Below, piece after piece: positions 23,463 through 32,282 of a stretch of DNA of 64,000 nucleotides (the first letter of the stretch is position 1; every line of letters begins with the position of its first letter). The stretch is from Streptomyces spinoverrucosus. GTDB taxonomy: Bacteria; Actinomycetota; Actinomycetes; Streptomycetales; Streptomycetaceae. A model generated the notes under the pieces. That model was not told the DNA's origin. It did no database searches and saw only the letters and a program-made list of their open reading frames with translations. The stretch spans positions 186,001 through 250,000 of the forward strand of contig NZ_JADPZX010000003.1 in assembly GCF_015712165.1 (NCBI RefSeq). The letters are read 5' to 3'. The position numbers and the translations under genes were made by a program.

Positions 23463-24152
23463 TCAGAGGGCCCCGGACGGCGGCGGCACGGCCCGTACCA
23501 GCCCCGACTGGTAGGCGACGACGACCAGTTGGGCCCGCTCCCGGGCCCCCAGCTTCGTCATCGCCTCGTGGACGTGGGAGCGGACGGCCGACGGGCTGAC
23601 GGAGAGCTTCTGCGCGATCTCTTCGTCGGAGTGACCCTCGGCCACCCGGCCCATCACCTCGCGCTCCTGGGCGGTCAGCGCGGCGAGGTCCTCGGGAGCC
23701 GCGAGCCGGGAGCCCTCGGCGGGGGTGACCAGGAAGCGCGTGATCAGGGCGCGGGTGGCCAGCGGGGAGAGCAGGGACTCGCCGGCCGCCACGGTCCGGA
23801 TGCCGTCGAGCAGCACATCGGCGGTGACGTCCTTGCCGAGGAACCCGCTCGCCCCGGCCCGCAGCGCCTCGGCGACGTCCTCGTCGAGCTCGGAGGAGGC
23901 GAGGACCAGCACGCGGGTCGCCGAGAGTTCCGGATCCGCGCAGATGGCGGACGTGGCGGCCAGGCCGTCGCTGCCGGGCAGGCGGATGTCCATCAGGACG
24001 AGGTCGGGCCGGTGGGCCCGGGCGAGCTCGATCGCGCAGGCACCGTCGATGGCCTCGCCCACCACCTCCATGTCGTCGCAGGAGTCGATCAGGATCCGGC
24101 AGGCGGCCCGCAGCAGGGCCTGGTCGTCGGCGAGCAGCACACGGATGGTCAT
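23463..24152 (-). CDS. NarL/LuxR-type response regulator (orphan)
   Basis: 229 residues. The receiver domain has LLADDQALL, the phosphoacceptor in LVLMDIRLPGSDG and the Lys region FLGKDVTADVL. The LuxR HTH is LTAQEREVMGRVAEGHSDEEIAQKL. No histidine kinase gene is adjacent. The ATG at 24152 was chosen because the receiver starts with MTIRVLLADDQ. The surrounding genes give no clear target. The upstream 150 bp are shared with a divergent MarR gene. Confidence 0.93.
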   Translation of the reverse strand: MTIRVLLADDQALLRAACRILIDSCDDMEVVGEAIDGACAIELARAHRPDLVLMDIRLPGSDGLAATSAICADPELSATRVLVLASSELDEDVAEALRAGASGFLGKDVTADVLLDGIRTVAAGESLLSPLATRALITRFLVTPAEGSRLAAPEDLAALTAQEREVMGRVAEGHSDEEIAQKLSVSPSAVRSHVHEAMTKLGARERAQLVVVAYQSGLVRAVPPPSGAL

Positions 24153-24266
24153 GGGCGCGTTCTTCCCTTGCCTGGGGGTCTGGTCCCATGGTGGGCGATC
24201 TCCCCGGGAAAGACGGGCGGCGGCCGCCCGTGTCACGGGACAACGCGGATCGAGCCGTGTAAATTA

Positions 24267-24284
24267 CTTGAGTTAGGCAACAAG
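24267..24284. promoter_or_regulatory. Imperfect palindrome before the MarR gene
   Basis: CTTGAGTTAGGCAACAAG has CTTG/CAAG ends in an AT-rich patch (a TAAATT-like -10 lies next to it) about 18 bp before the start of the MarR gene. This matches the usual position of an autoregulatory MarR site. The minus-strand response regulator promoter lies on the other side. Confidence 0.45.
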
Positions 24285-24301
24285 ATGGTAAAGTGGGTCG
24301 C

Positions 24302-24823
24302 ATGCCCACACCACCGCTCCCCACGGGCCCCGTGTCCCCCGAGATCGTCGAGATCGAGCGGGCCCTGACCCGAATCACCTACCTCAGCACCCGCGCCCGG
24401 CAGCACGACCGTCTGATGGCCCTGGCCGAGGTGCCGCTGGACCGCGCCGCCGTGGCGCTGCTGCGGCAGGTCGCGGACTCCGAGCCGCTGCGCCCCGGGG
24501 AGCTCGCGGGCCGCCTCGGCGTGGAGGCCTCGCACGTCACGCGGACCGTGCAGCAGTTGCAGCGCGCCGGGTACGTCAGCCGCGTCCCCGACCCCGACGA
24601 CCGGCGCGCCCAGCGCATCGAACTCACCGAGGCCGGGCGCAGGGCCATCGAGCGGATCCGGGACGTCGGGGCGCGCGGCATGCAGCTGGCCCTGGCCGAC
24701 TGGTCGCCCGAGGAGCTGGGTCAGCTCGCGACGCTGTTCCACCGTATGGTCGACGACTTCCTCGCGATGGCGATCGACGACGACTCCGAACAGCGGGCCA
24801 CCGCCCAGGCAGGCACGTCCTGA
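24302..24823 (+). CDS. MarR family transcriptional regulator
   Basis: 173 residues. The winged helix contains LRPGELAGRLGVEASHVTRTVQQLQRAGYV and the wing RVPDPDDRRAQRIELT. The C-terminal dimer helix is EELGQLATLFHRMVDDFL. It probably controls its own promoter and perhaps the nearby peroxiredoxin gene about 100 bp downstream. The ATG at 24302 is used; no clear ribosome site precedes it, so a short or absent leader is possible, and a GTG at 24293 is the alternative. A GGCACCC ACT GGGTGCC hairpin at 24853-24869 lies after it. Confidence 0.9.
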   Translation: MPTPPLPTGPVSPEIVEIERALTRITYLSTRARQHDRLMALAEVPLDRAAVALLRQVADSEPLRPGELAGRLGVEASHVTRTVQQLQRAGYVSRVPDPDDRRAQRIELTEAGRRAIERIRDVGARGMQLALADWSPEELGQLATLFHRMVDDFLAMAIDDDSEQRATAQAGTS

Positions 24824-24924
24824 AAGCCCACGCGGGCGCGTCCTGAAAGCCAGGGCACCCACTGGGTGCCGCCCCGCCGTACCGCCGAGTAGGATCGCGC
24901 GGCAGGCGACTTCGAGGAGGAACC

Positions 24925-25404
24925 GTGGCCCCGTCCCAGCCGCTCGTCGGCGACAAGATCGAGGACTTCGAGCTGCCGGACGAGACGGGCACATCCCGCC
25001 GGCTCTCCGAACTGCTCGCCGACGGACCGGTGGTGCTGTTCTTCTACCCCGCCGCCCTCACCGCCGGCTGCACCGCCGAGGCCTGCCACTTCCGTGACCT
25101 GGCCGCGGAGTTCGCCGCGGTCGGCGCACAGCCCGTCGGTATCAGCGGGGACCCGGTCGAGCGGCAGGCGGAGTTCGTCGGGCGGCACACGCTCGGCATG
25201 CCCCTGCTGTCCGACGTGGACGGCGCGATCCGTGAACGGTTCGGGGTGAAGCGGGGCTTCCAGCTGGCGCCCACCAAGCGGGTCACCTTCGTCATCGCCC
25301 AGGACCGCACCGTCCTGGAGGTCGTCCGCAGCGAACTGCGCATGAACACCCACGCCGACCGGGCCCTGGCCGCCCTGCGCGCCCAGGAACCCGGGAGCCA
25401 CTGA
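24925..25404 (+). CDS. bcp: Peroxiredoxin, PrxQ/BCP family
   Basis: 159 residues with the thioredoxin fold. The peroxidatic cysteine region is AALTAGCTAEACHFRDL, with a second Cys five residues later, the arrangement of atypical two-Cys PrxQ enzymes. The following conserved segment is GISGDPVERQAEF. It reduces hydroperoxides using thioredoxin. GTG start with AGGAGGAACC. The usual Pro-Gly before Cys (TPGC) is changed to TAGC, a small oddity. Regulation by the upstream MarR is plausible but not shown. Confidence 0.92.
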   Translation: MAPSQPLVGDKIEDFELPDETGTSRRLSELLADGPVVLFFYPAALTAGCTAEACHFRDLAAEFAAVGAQPVGISGDPVERQAEFVGRHTLGMPLLSDVDGAIRERFGVKRGFQLAPTKRVTFVIAQDRTVLEVVRSELRMNTHADRALAALRAQEPGSH

Positions 25405-25435
25405 CCGACGCGGCCGCGTCCGCGATACTGACCCC

Positions 25436-26461
25436 ATGCGGCTGCGAGGCAAGGCCTGCGTCACCGTCTGTCTGGTGCTGACGGCCGCGATCGGCTGCAC
25501 GAACGGCGACGGCGACGCCACCCGCACCGACCCGCCCACCCCGGCCCCGACCCGCACCGAGCGCCCCAGCACCGCCGCCCCGACGCCGAAACCGCCCAAC
25601 CCGTGTCCCTCCCGGGCCTCATCGCCCGCGAGCACAAAGGCTCCGACCTCCGCCTGGGCGCCGTACGCACCCGAACCGACGCCTACACCCAGTACGCCGT
25701 CACCTACGAGGCCAACGGCCTCACCATCTCCGGCATCATGAACGTGCCCGACGGCAAGGGCCCTTTCCCGGCGCTGGTGCTCGCGCACGGCTACATCGAC
25801 CCCGCCGTCTACACCACCGGCCGGGGCCTGGCCCGCGAGCAGGACCTGCTCGCCCGTAACGGCTACGTCGTCCTGCACACCGACTACCGCAACCACGCCG
25901 GCTCCGACGACGACCCCGACAACGACGTCAACCTCCGCCTCGGCTACACCGAGGACGTCATCGCCGCCGTCAAGGCCCTGCGCGCCTTTGGCCGCCCGGA
26001 GATCGACGGCGACCGGATCGGCCTGCTGGGCCGCTCCATGGGCGGCGGCGTCGTGTACAACACGCTGGTGGTGGCGCCGGGCCTGGTGGACGCGGCCGTC
26101 GTCTACGCCCCGGTCAGCTCCCGTCCCGAGGAGAACATCGACCAGTTCCAGCGGCCCGACGGCGACCCGATCGTCGCCGAGATCGAGGCCGAGCACGGCA
26201 CCCCGAGGAGAACCCGGCCTTCTGGCGTGAGGTCTCACCGATCACCTACGCCGACCGGGTGACCGAGCCGCTGCTCATCCAGCACGGCACCGCCGACGAC
26301 ACCTGCCCCTGACGTGGTCCGAGCGGACCACGGCCGCGTTCGAGGCGGCGGGCAAGGACGTCCGCCTGGTGAAGCAGCCGGGGGAGGGACACACGTTCTA
26401 CGCCCGCTGGCGGGCCTCCATGGACACCACCATGGACTTCTTCGACCGCCATCTGCGCTGA
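25436..26461 (+). pseudogene. Alpha/beta hydrolase lipoprotein with three -1 frameshifts
   Basis: The frame opens with a signal and lipobox-like segment (LVLTAAIGCTNGDG) and a Pro/Thr linker, then shifts near 25603. The middle frame carries the hydrolase core (ALVLAHGYID, nucleophile GRSMGGGVVYN). It shifts again near 26205 and again at CCCC 26306-26309. The last part gives LLIQHGTADD with the acid and PGEGHTFYARW with the His. Adding one base at each point restores one 342-codon gene, and the first and last frames agree. This would be a secreted S9-type esterase or peptidase anchored by lipid. Either three missing bases or true decay. Confidence 0.82.
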
Positions 26462-26477
26462 CGGCCCGCGGCGCCGG

Positions 26478-27080
26478 TCAGTCCGGGCCGTCAGCCGCGA
26501 CCTGGGCGAGCGTACGGCCGCTGCGTACCGAGCGCGCCCGGCGCGGATCCGGCGTACTCCGGCCCGCACGCCTGTGCCCGCCCTTCACCAGCAGCCAGGC
26601 CTCAGCCTCGCCCGCACTGCCACGGAACCGGGTGAGCGCGTACTCGCCGTGCAGCTTCGACCCGTTGAGCCGGAACGTGGCGTGCCCGCGCTCCAGCGAC
26701 TCCCCGAAGTCCACCGGCCGCCCCTTGCGGTCATGGCTCAGCGGCTCGTACGTACCGTGATCCCAGACGATCACCGTGCCGCCCCCGTACTCGCCCGCCG
26801 GGATCACGCCCTCGAACTCCTCGTACTCCAGCGGGTGGTCCTCCGTCGGCACGGCGAGCCGCTTGTCCTTCGGGTCGGCGGACGGGCCCTTCGGGACCGA
26901 CCAGGACTTCAGTACGTCGTCGACCTGCAACCGGAAGTCGAAGTGCAGGGTGCTCGCGTCATGGATCTGCACCACGAACCGCGGTTCGTCGCCCGAGGTG
27001 CCCGCACGCCCCTCGGGCTCACCGGTCCGCCCGAAATCGCGTTTGCCGCGGTAGGTCCGCAGCCGGTCGTCGTCACCCAC
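26478..27080 (-). CDS. LigD-type 3'-phosphoesterase domain protein
   Basis: 200 residues consisting only of the PE domain found at the N-terminus of bacterial LigD. Characteristic segments: FVVQIHDASTLHFDFRLQVD with the metal-binding His/Asp residues, LKSWSVPKGPS, DHPLEYEEFEGVIPAGEYGGG and WDHGTY. It removes 3'-phosphate or 3'-ribonucleotides from DNA ends before joining. The GTG at 27080 has AAGGAG. A basic tail follows the domain. A ligase-like gene lies about 3 kb away, so the NHEJ functions appear split in this strain. Confidence 0.92.
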   Translation of the reverse strand: MGDDDRLRTYRGKRDFGRTGEPEGRAGTSGDEPRFVVQIHDASTLHFDFRLQVDDVLKSWSVPKGPSADPKDKRLAVPTEDHPLEYEEFEGVIPAGEYGGGTVIVWDHGTYEPLSHDRKGRPVDFGESLERGHATFRLNGSKLHGEYALTRFRGSAGEAEAWLLVKGGHRRAGRSTPDPRRARSVRSGRTLAQVAADGPD

Positions 27081-27132
27081 CCCGCGACTCCTTCCGTGCG
27101 CCCGGCACACCGGGTACCCCGGCCCGCCGGGA

Positions 27133-27966
27133 TCAGAACTCCTCGTGCACCTCCGGGTCCCCGCCCGTGCGCTGCGGCACGCGGTCGGCGATGGCCTGCA
27201 TCTGCGCGGGAGCCAGGGTGAAACCGAAGATGTCGAGGTTCTGCCGCTGCCGCTCGGCGTCCGCCGACTTGGGAATGGGCAGCGCGCCCAGCTGGGTGTG
27301 CCAGCGCAGCACGACCTGACCGGGCGTCACCCCGTGGGCCTCGGCGATCGTGACCACGACCGGGTCCTGGAGCAGCCCGGTGCCACGGCCGAGCGGTGTC
27401 CAGCTCTCCGTGACGATGCCCTTCTCGGCGTGGAAGGCCCGCAGCTCCTCCTGCGGGAGGTGCGGGTGCAGCTCGATCTGGTTCACGGCGGGCAGCACGC
27501 CCGTTTCCTTCCCCAGCCGCTCGATGTGCTCGATCGTGAAGTTGGAGACCCCGATCGACCCCACCAGGCCGTCCTCGCGGAGTTTGATCATGGCCCGCCA
27601 GGAGTCGACGTACCGGCCGACGCGGGGGAGCGGCCAGTGGATCAGATACAGGTCCACCCGCTCCAGCCCCAGCCGGCGCCGGGACTCCTCGAAGGAGGCG
27701 AGGGTCTCCGCGTAGCCGTGGTCCCGGCCCGGGAGCTTCGTCGTCACCACGATCTCCTCGCGCGGGACACCGCTGCGGGCGATCGCGCGGCCCACACCCG
27801 TCTCGTTGCGGTAGTTCGTCGCCGTGTCGATCAGGCGATAGCCCAGATCCAGGGCGGTGAGCACCGCCCGCTCCGCGTGCGCGTCGTCCAGCGGCCAGGT
27901 GCCCAGGCCGATGGCGGGGAGCGTCGTGCCGTCGTTGAGCGTGTGCGCGGGAATGCTGCCGCTCAC
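27133..27966 (-). CDS. Aldo/keto reductase
   Basis: 277 residues. Signatures: GYRLIDTATNYRNETGVGRAI with the catalytic Asp and Tyr, TTKLPG (Lys), VDLYLIHWPLP (His) and the NADPH-binding ALPIPKSADAERQRQNLDIF. It reduces aldehydes or ketones with NADPH; the closest type is 2,5-diketo-gluconate reductase-like. The GTG at 27966 has GGAAGGG upstream. It lies on the strand opposite the LacI regulator, divergent from it with a 121-bp gap, which could be a shared control region. Confidence 0.94.
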   Translation of the reverse strand: MSGSIPAHTLNDGTTLPAIGLGTWPLDDAHAERAVLTALDLGYRLIDTATNYRNETGVGRAIARSGVPREEIVVTTKLPGRDHGYAETLASFEESRRRLGLERVDLYLIHWPLPRVGRYVDSWRAMIKLREDGLVGSIGVSNFTIEHIERLGKETGVLPAVNQIELHPHLPQEELRAFHAEKGIVTESWTPLGRGTGLLQDPVVVTIAEAHGVTPGQVVLRWHTQLGALPIPKSADAERQRQNLDIFGFTLAPAQMQAIADRVPQRTGGDPEVHEEF

Positions 27967-28087
27967 GGTCCACCCTTCCGCTCGACTGTGCCGTACCGAC
28001 AGTATGGGCGGGCCCGGCCACGCTCGCCGCCGCGGATAGGCTGAGGAGTGATCAACCGGACCGGCGGGGAAGAGGGCAGCGGACGCC

Positions 28088-29146
28088 ATGGCCAGGGCCG
28101 AGGACCAGCACACGACGGGACGCGCCACGTCACGGGACGTCGCCCGGCTCGCCGGCGTGTCGCACACCGCCGTCTCCTTCGTCTTCAACGGGCGCGCCGA
28201 GGGCAACCTCTCGCCCGCCACCCAGGAACGCATCCGCCAGGCCGCTGCCCAGCTGGGCTACCGGCCCGACCCCGTCGCGCGCGGCCTGCGCCGCCGCCGT
28301 ACGGCCGTCATCGGCCTGGTCACGGACGAGATCGCCTCCTCGCCGTTCGCCGGCCGGCTGCTGCGCGGCGCCATGGAGACCGCCTGGGACCACGAGCACC
28401 TCGTCCTCACCGTCGACTCCGGCGGTGACCCGGCCAAGGAGGACGCGGCCGTCGCCGAACTCCTCGACCGGCGCGTCGACGGCATCATCTACGCGGCCAT
28501 GTCCCTGCGCCGCGTCCGCGTCCCCGAAGGCCTGCACCGCACCCACTCCGTGCTTGCCAACTGCCTGCCCGAGGACGACTCGCTGCCCGCCGTCATCCCC
28601 GCCGAGCGCGCGGGCGGCCGTACGGCGGCCCGGCTGCTCCTCGACCAGGGGCACCGCCGGGTCGCGCACATCGGCGGGCTGGACGACATCGCGTCGGTCG
28701 AACGGCTGCGCGGCTTCCGTGACGCGCTGCGCGCCGAGGGGATCACCGTGCCCAAGGAGTGGCTGGTACGCGCCGGGGGCGAGATCTCCGGCGGCTACGA
28801 GGGCGCGCTGCGGCTGCTGGACGGCGTCGCCCCGGACCGCCGCCCCACCGGGATCTTCTGCTACAACGACCGGGTCGCGGCGGGCGTCCTGCACGCCGCG
28901 GCCCGGCTCGGCGTCACCGTACCCGGCGACCTGTCGGTGGTCGGCTACGACGACCAGGAGCACATGGCGGCCTTCCTCGCCCCGCCGCTCACCTCGGTCG
29001 CCCTGCCGCACCGCGCGATGGGCGAGGCCGCCGCCCGGCTGCTCCTGGACGCCATCGACACCGGCCGCACCCCACCGGCGACCACCAGGCGCCTGGCCTG
29101 TCCGGTCGTCAGCCGTGCTTCGGTGGGGCCGGCTCCCACCCGGTGA
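28088..29146 (+). CDS. LacI family regulator of the fructan locus
   Basis: 352 residues. The N-terminal HTH is SRDVARLAGVSHTAVSFVFNG with the hinge helix QAAAQLGYRPDPVARGLR. The periplasmic-binding-like effector domain contains AVIGLVTDEIASSPFAGRL, RRVAHIGGLDDIASVERLRGF and VVGYDDQEHMAAFLAPPLTSV. It probably binds the palindromes between the two divergent fructan promoters and is released by a fructose-type sugar. Its 3' end overlaps that of the convergent GH32 gene by 38 bp. Confidence 0.93.
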   Translation: MARAEDQHTTGRATSRDVARLAGVSHTAVSFVFNGRAEGNLSPATQERIRQAAAQLGYRPDPVARGLRRRRTAVIGLVTDEIASSPFAGRLLRGAMETAWDHEHLVLTVDSGGDPAKEDAAVAELLDRRVDGIIYAAMSLRRVRVPEGLHRTHSVLANCLPEDDSLPAVIPAERAGGRTAARLLLDQGHRRVAHIGGLDDIASVERLRGFRDALRAEGITVPKEWLVRAGGEISGGYEGALRLLDGVAPDRRPTGIFCYNDRVAAGVLHAAARLGVTVPGDLSVVGYDDQEHMAAFLAPPLTSVALPHRAMGEAAARLLLDAIDTGRTPPATTRRLACPVVSRASVGPAPTR

Positions 29147-30467
29147 CGGCCGCCCCGGCGCCCGTCACGACCAGCTCCGGAACGTCCCCCGGACGCCGGT
29201 AGAGACGCTGGGTCATCGTGGCCCGGTCGCCGACGAACACCTCGTACAGCGAGCCGTCGACGAGGATCCGCACGGTCGGTTCCTCGCCGTGCGGCAGCGA
29301 CACCGCGACCGGGGCGGAATCCTCGAAGCGCACGGTCACCTCGCGGCTCTCCGGGTCCAGACCGACCGTCAGCCGCTCGCCCGACACGCTCACGGTCGCC
29401 AGCCCTCGGGCCGCCGTGACCAGCAGGTCGTACGCCTGCGGCAGCCGCGCCCGGCCCGGTGCGGTGACGAACGGCTCGGCCGCGCGCAGCAGTTCGAGCT
29501 CCAGGGCGGGTACGACGCGCAGCGCGCCGTCGGGACGGACGTCGACGACCCTCGGCGCGGTGAGGACACCGGCCCAGCCGGCCGGACGCGGGTCACGCGC
29601 CTCCCAGGACCAGCCCCACATGAGAGTGCGGTCCGCCTCCTGGAGCAGGGCGGGAGCGTAGAAGTCGCGGCCGTGGTCGAGCCGGCCACCGGCGCGGGCC
29701 TCGAACGCCAGGCCGTCGTCGTCGACGGGAAGCAGACGTCCCGTCAGATATCCCGTGGAGCAGGGATCTCCGTCCCACAGCGACACCACCAGCAGCCACT
29801 CCCCGCCGGGCGTCACGCACAGCTGCGGGCACTCCCAGCCGACGGCCTTGTCGCCGAACGCGTCCACCGCCACCGGGTCGTTGCCGTCCACGAGGACCCC
29901 GGCGAACCGCCAGTCGGCCAGGTCCTGGCAGTCGTACAGCAGCACCGACGGCGTACCGTCGGCGTGCGCCGCCCCCACCAGCGCCCAGCGCCGGCCCGCG
30001 TGCCGGAAGACGAACGGGTCGCGGAACATCGTCACGTCCAGACCCGCGGGCGGACCGGACACCACGGGCGTGGGCAGCGGCTGCCACCCGGTCAGCAGCT
30101 CAGGGTCCGTGGCCCTGGCCAGGCAGATGCTGCCGAGGCCGGTGTGGTGGCGGTCGACGCCGGTGTACACGGCGGTCGGCACGCCGTCGTCGTCGACCAC
30201 ACAGCCCGACCAGCACCCCGCCTCGTCCGGACCGCCCGTCGTCGGCGTGAGCGCGATCGGATGGTGCTCCCAGTGGACGAGGTCCGGACTGGAGACATGG
30301 CCCCAGTGGATGTCGGCGTGCACGGGCGCGTCGGGGTTGTGCTGGTAGAAGAGGTGGTAGCGGCCCCGCCAACGGAACGGGCCGTTGGGGTCGTTGATCC
30401 AGTTGGCGGGCGGGCGGACCCGGAAGCGCGGCGCGTCGGGATCCTGGACGGGAGCGGCGAGGCTCAA
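29109..30467 (-). CDS. Glycoside hydrolase family 32 (intracellular beta-fructosidase)
   Basis: 452 residues without a signal peptide. GH32 triad: nucleophile in NWINDPNGPF, transition-state stabiliser in MFRDPFVF and acid/base in GWECPQLC. A C-terminal beta-sandwich follows (RILVDGSLYEVFVGDRA). It hydrolyses sucrose, inulo- or levan-oligosaccharides brought in by the ABC system. The start is a TTG at 30467 that overlaps the TGA of the permease gene, with AGGAG 7 nt upstream. It is the last gene of the sugar-binding protein-permease-permease-GH32 operon. The 3' end overlaps lacI convergently. Confidence 0.93.
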   Translation of the reverse strand: MSLAAPVQDPDAPRFRVRPPANWINDPNGPFRWRGRYHLFYQHNPDAPVHADIHWGHVSSPDLVHWEHHPIALTPTTGGPDEAGCWSGCVVDDDGVPTAVYTGVDRHHTGLGSICLARATDPELLTGWQPLPTPVVSGPPAGLDVTMFRDPFVFRHAGRRWALVGAAHADGTPSVLLYDCQDLADWRFAGVLVDGNDPVAVDAFGDKAVGWECPQLCVTPGGEWLLVVSLWDGDPCSTGYLTGRLLPVDDDGLAFEARAGGRLDHGRDFYAPALLQEADRTLMWGWSWEARDPRPAGWAGVLTAPRVVDVRPDGALRVVPALELELLRAAEPFVTAPGRARLPQAYDLLVTAARGLATVSVSGERLTVGLDPESREVTVRFEDSAPVAVSLPHGEEPTVRILVDGSLYEVFVGDRATMTQRLYRRPGDVPELVVTGAGAAVTGWEPAPPKHG

Positions 30468-31318
30468 CGGTTGACTCCTGCGGAGGTGATGCCCTCGCGG
30501 AGAGGGCGCTGGCCGACGACGAACACGGCGACGGCGGGGATCATGGAGAGCACGACACCGGCGAGGACCACGGAGATGGAGCCGGTGCCGAGATTGCCCT
30601 GAAGTGAGACCAGGCCCAGCGGCAGCGTGTAGTTCTGGCTGGAGGTCTCCAGGATCAGCGGGCGGAAGAACTCGTTCCAGTGGTAGTTGAAGGCCAGTAC
30701 GCCGACGATCGCGAGCCCGGGCGCGGCCAGCGGGGCGTACACGGACCGGAAGATCCGCCACGGCCCGGCCCCGTCCAGCATCGCCGCCTCGCCCAGGTCC
30801 TTGGGCATGCCCAGGAAGTACTGGCGCATCAGGAAGGTGCCGAACGCGGTCGGGAACGCCGGGACGATCAGCCCGAGCAGGGTGTCGGTGAGGCTCATCG
30901 ACTTCAGCACCAGGAACACCGGCACGATGGTGACCTGCAACGGCACCATCATGGTCGCCAGGACCAGCGCGAACAGCGGCTTCTTGAACCGGAACTCCAG
31001 GCGCGCGAAGGCGTACCCGGCCAGGCCCGCGGTGATCATCTGGCCGACCGCGATCAGCGCTGTCACCAGCGTCGAGTTCAGCGCGAGCAGCCATACGTCG
31101 ATCTGGTCGAAGACCCCGCGGTACGACTCGGCGGTCGGGTCCGTCGGGATGATCCTCGGCGGCAGCTCGAAGGACTCGGCGGGGGTGCGCAGCGAGGTGG
31201 AGACCGTCCAGATGACCGGGCCGAGGGTCAGCAGGGCGCAGACGGCAAGGGCGGTGATCCGCGCCCACGGTCCCAGGGAGTACCGCAGGCGGCTGGGGGT
31301 GAGGGTCGCTTGGCTCAT
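30464..31318 (-). CDS. Carbohydrate ABC transporter permease (MalG type)
   Basis: 284 residues with six membrane helices. The cytoplasmic EAA loop is GMPKDLGEAAMLDGAGPWRIF, which contacts the shared ATPase. It follows the first permease by 13 bp and overlaps the GH32 start by four bases. No ATP-binding subunit is in the operon; such Streptomyces sugar importers usually share MsiK encoded elsewhere. Confidence 0.95.
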   Translation of the reverse strand: MSQATLTPSRLRYSLGPWARITALAVCALLTLGPVIWTVSTSLRTPAESFELPPRIIPTDPTAESYRGVFDQIDVWLLALNSTLVTALIAVGQMITAGLAGYAFARLEFRFKKPLFALVLATMMVPLQVTIVPVFLVLKSMSLTDTLLGLIVPAFPTAFGTFLMRQYFLGMPKDLGEAAMLDGAGPWRIFRSVYAPLAAPGLAIVGVLAFNYHWNEFFRPLILETSSQNYTLPLGLVSLQGNLGTGSISVVLAGVVLSMIPAVAVFVVGQRPLREGITSAGVNR

Positions 31319-31331
31319 GGGACTTCCCGGC

Positions 31332-32282
31332 TCACTGGTAGTGGACGAAACGCCGGCTGAGCCGGAACTGGAGGGCGGTGACCGCCATGATCAGCACGAA
31401 CAGCAGCACGCCCACCGCGGAGGCGGTGCCGAAGCGGAGCTGCTCGAAGGCGGTCTCGTAGATGACCATCACGACCGTGCGGGTGGAGTCACCGGGCCCG
31501 CCGTCGGTGAGGACGTACGGCTGCTCGAAGACCTGGAGCGCGTTGATGATGCCGACCACCGACGCGACCAGCAGCGTGGGGGAGAGCAGCGGCAGTGTGA
31601 TGTGGAGGTGCTTGCGCAGACCGGTCGCGCCGTCGAGGGCGGCGGCCTCGTGGACCTCCTTGGGGACGTTGTTCAGCCCGCCCACGAACAGCAGGAACGA
31701 GAAGCCGAACTGCTGCCAGACGTAGACCAGGATCACCGTGGCCATCGCCCCGTTCTCCGAGGTCAGCCATGGCACCGGGGCGACGCCGACCAGCCCGAGC
31801 AGCCAGTTCACGACCCCGAAGTCCTGGTTGAACAGGTACTTCATCACCACCGAGATGGACGCGGCGGACAGCACCAGCGGGAAGAAGAACGCCGAGCGGA
31901 ACACCGACCGCAGCCACACCGGCATCCGCCCGTTCACCGCGAGCGCCAGCACCAGCGCCACGAGCAGTTGCAGCGCGACCGCGAGCACCATGAAGACCAG
32001 GGTGTTGCGGAAGGACACCAGGACGGTCGAATCGCCCGCCAGCTCACGGTAGTTGGCGGCCCCGGCGAAACGCGGGGAGTCGATCACGTTCCAGTGGAAC
32101 AGGCTCAGCACCACCGACCCGACGATCGGGACGACCGTGAACACGACGATGCCGACGACGGTCGGGGCCAGGAACAGGGCGGCCAGCAGCCGGGTGCGGC
32201 GGTCGCGGGTGGCGGGCCGATCGGCGGGCGCGGACGGGGGTGCCGGGCGCGGTCGTACGGCCGGTATCCGGGTGTTCGTCAT
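31332..32282 (-). CDS. Carbohydrate ABC transporter permease (MalF type)
   Basis: 316 residues. A Pro-rich N-terminal tail precedes about six helices. The EAA loop is VPKEVHEAAALDGATGLRKH. The start overlaps the TGA of the solute-binding protein gene (ATGA), so it is translationally coupled. It forms a heterodimer with the MalG-type permease next to it. Confidence 0.95.
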   Translation of the reverse strand: MTNTRIPAVRPRPAPPSAPADRPATRDRRTRLLAALFLAPTVVGIVVFTVVPIVGSVVLSLFHWNVIDSPRFAGAANYRELAGDSTVLVSFRNTLVFMVLAVALQLLVALVLALAVNGRMPVWLRSVFRSAFFFPLVLSAASISVVMKYLFNQDFGVVNWLLGLVGVAPVPWLTSENGAMATVILVYVWQQFGFSFLLFVGGLNNVPKEVHEAAALDGATGLRKHLHITLPLLSPTLLVASVVGIINALQVFEQPYVLTDGGPGDSTRTVVMVIYETAFEQLRFGTASAVGVLLFVLIMAVTALQFRLSRRFVHYQ

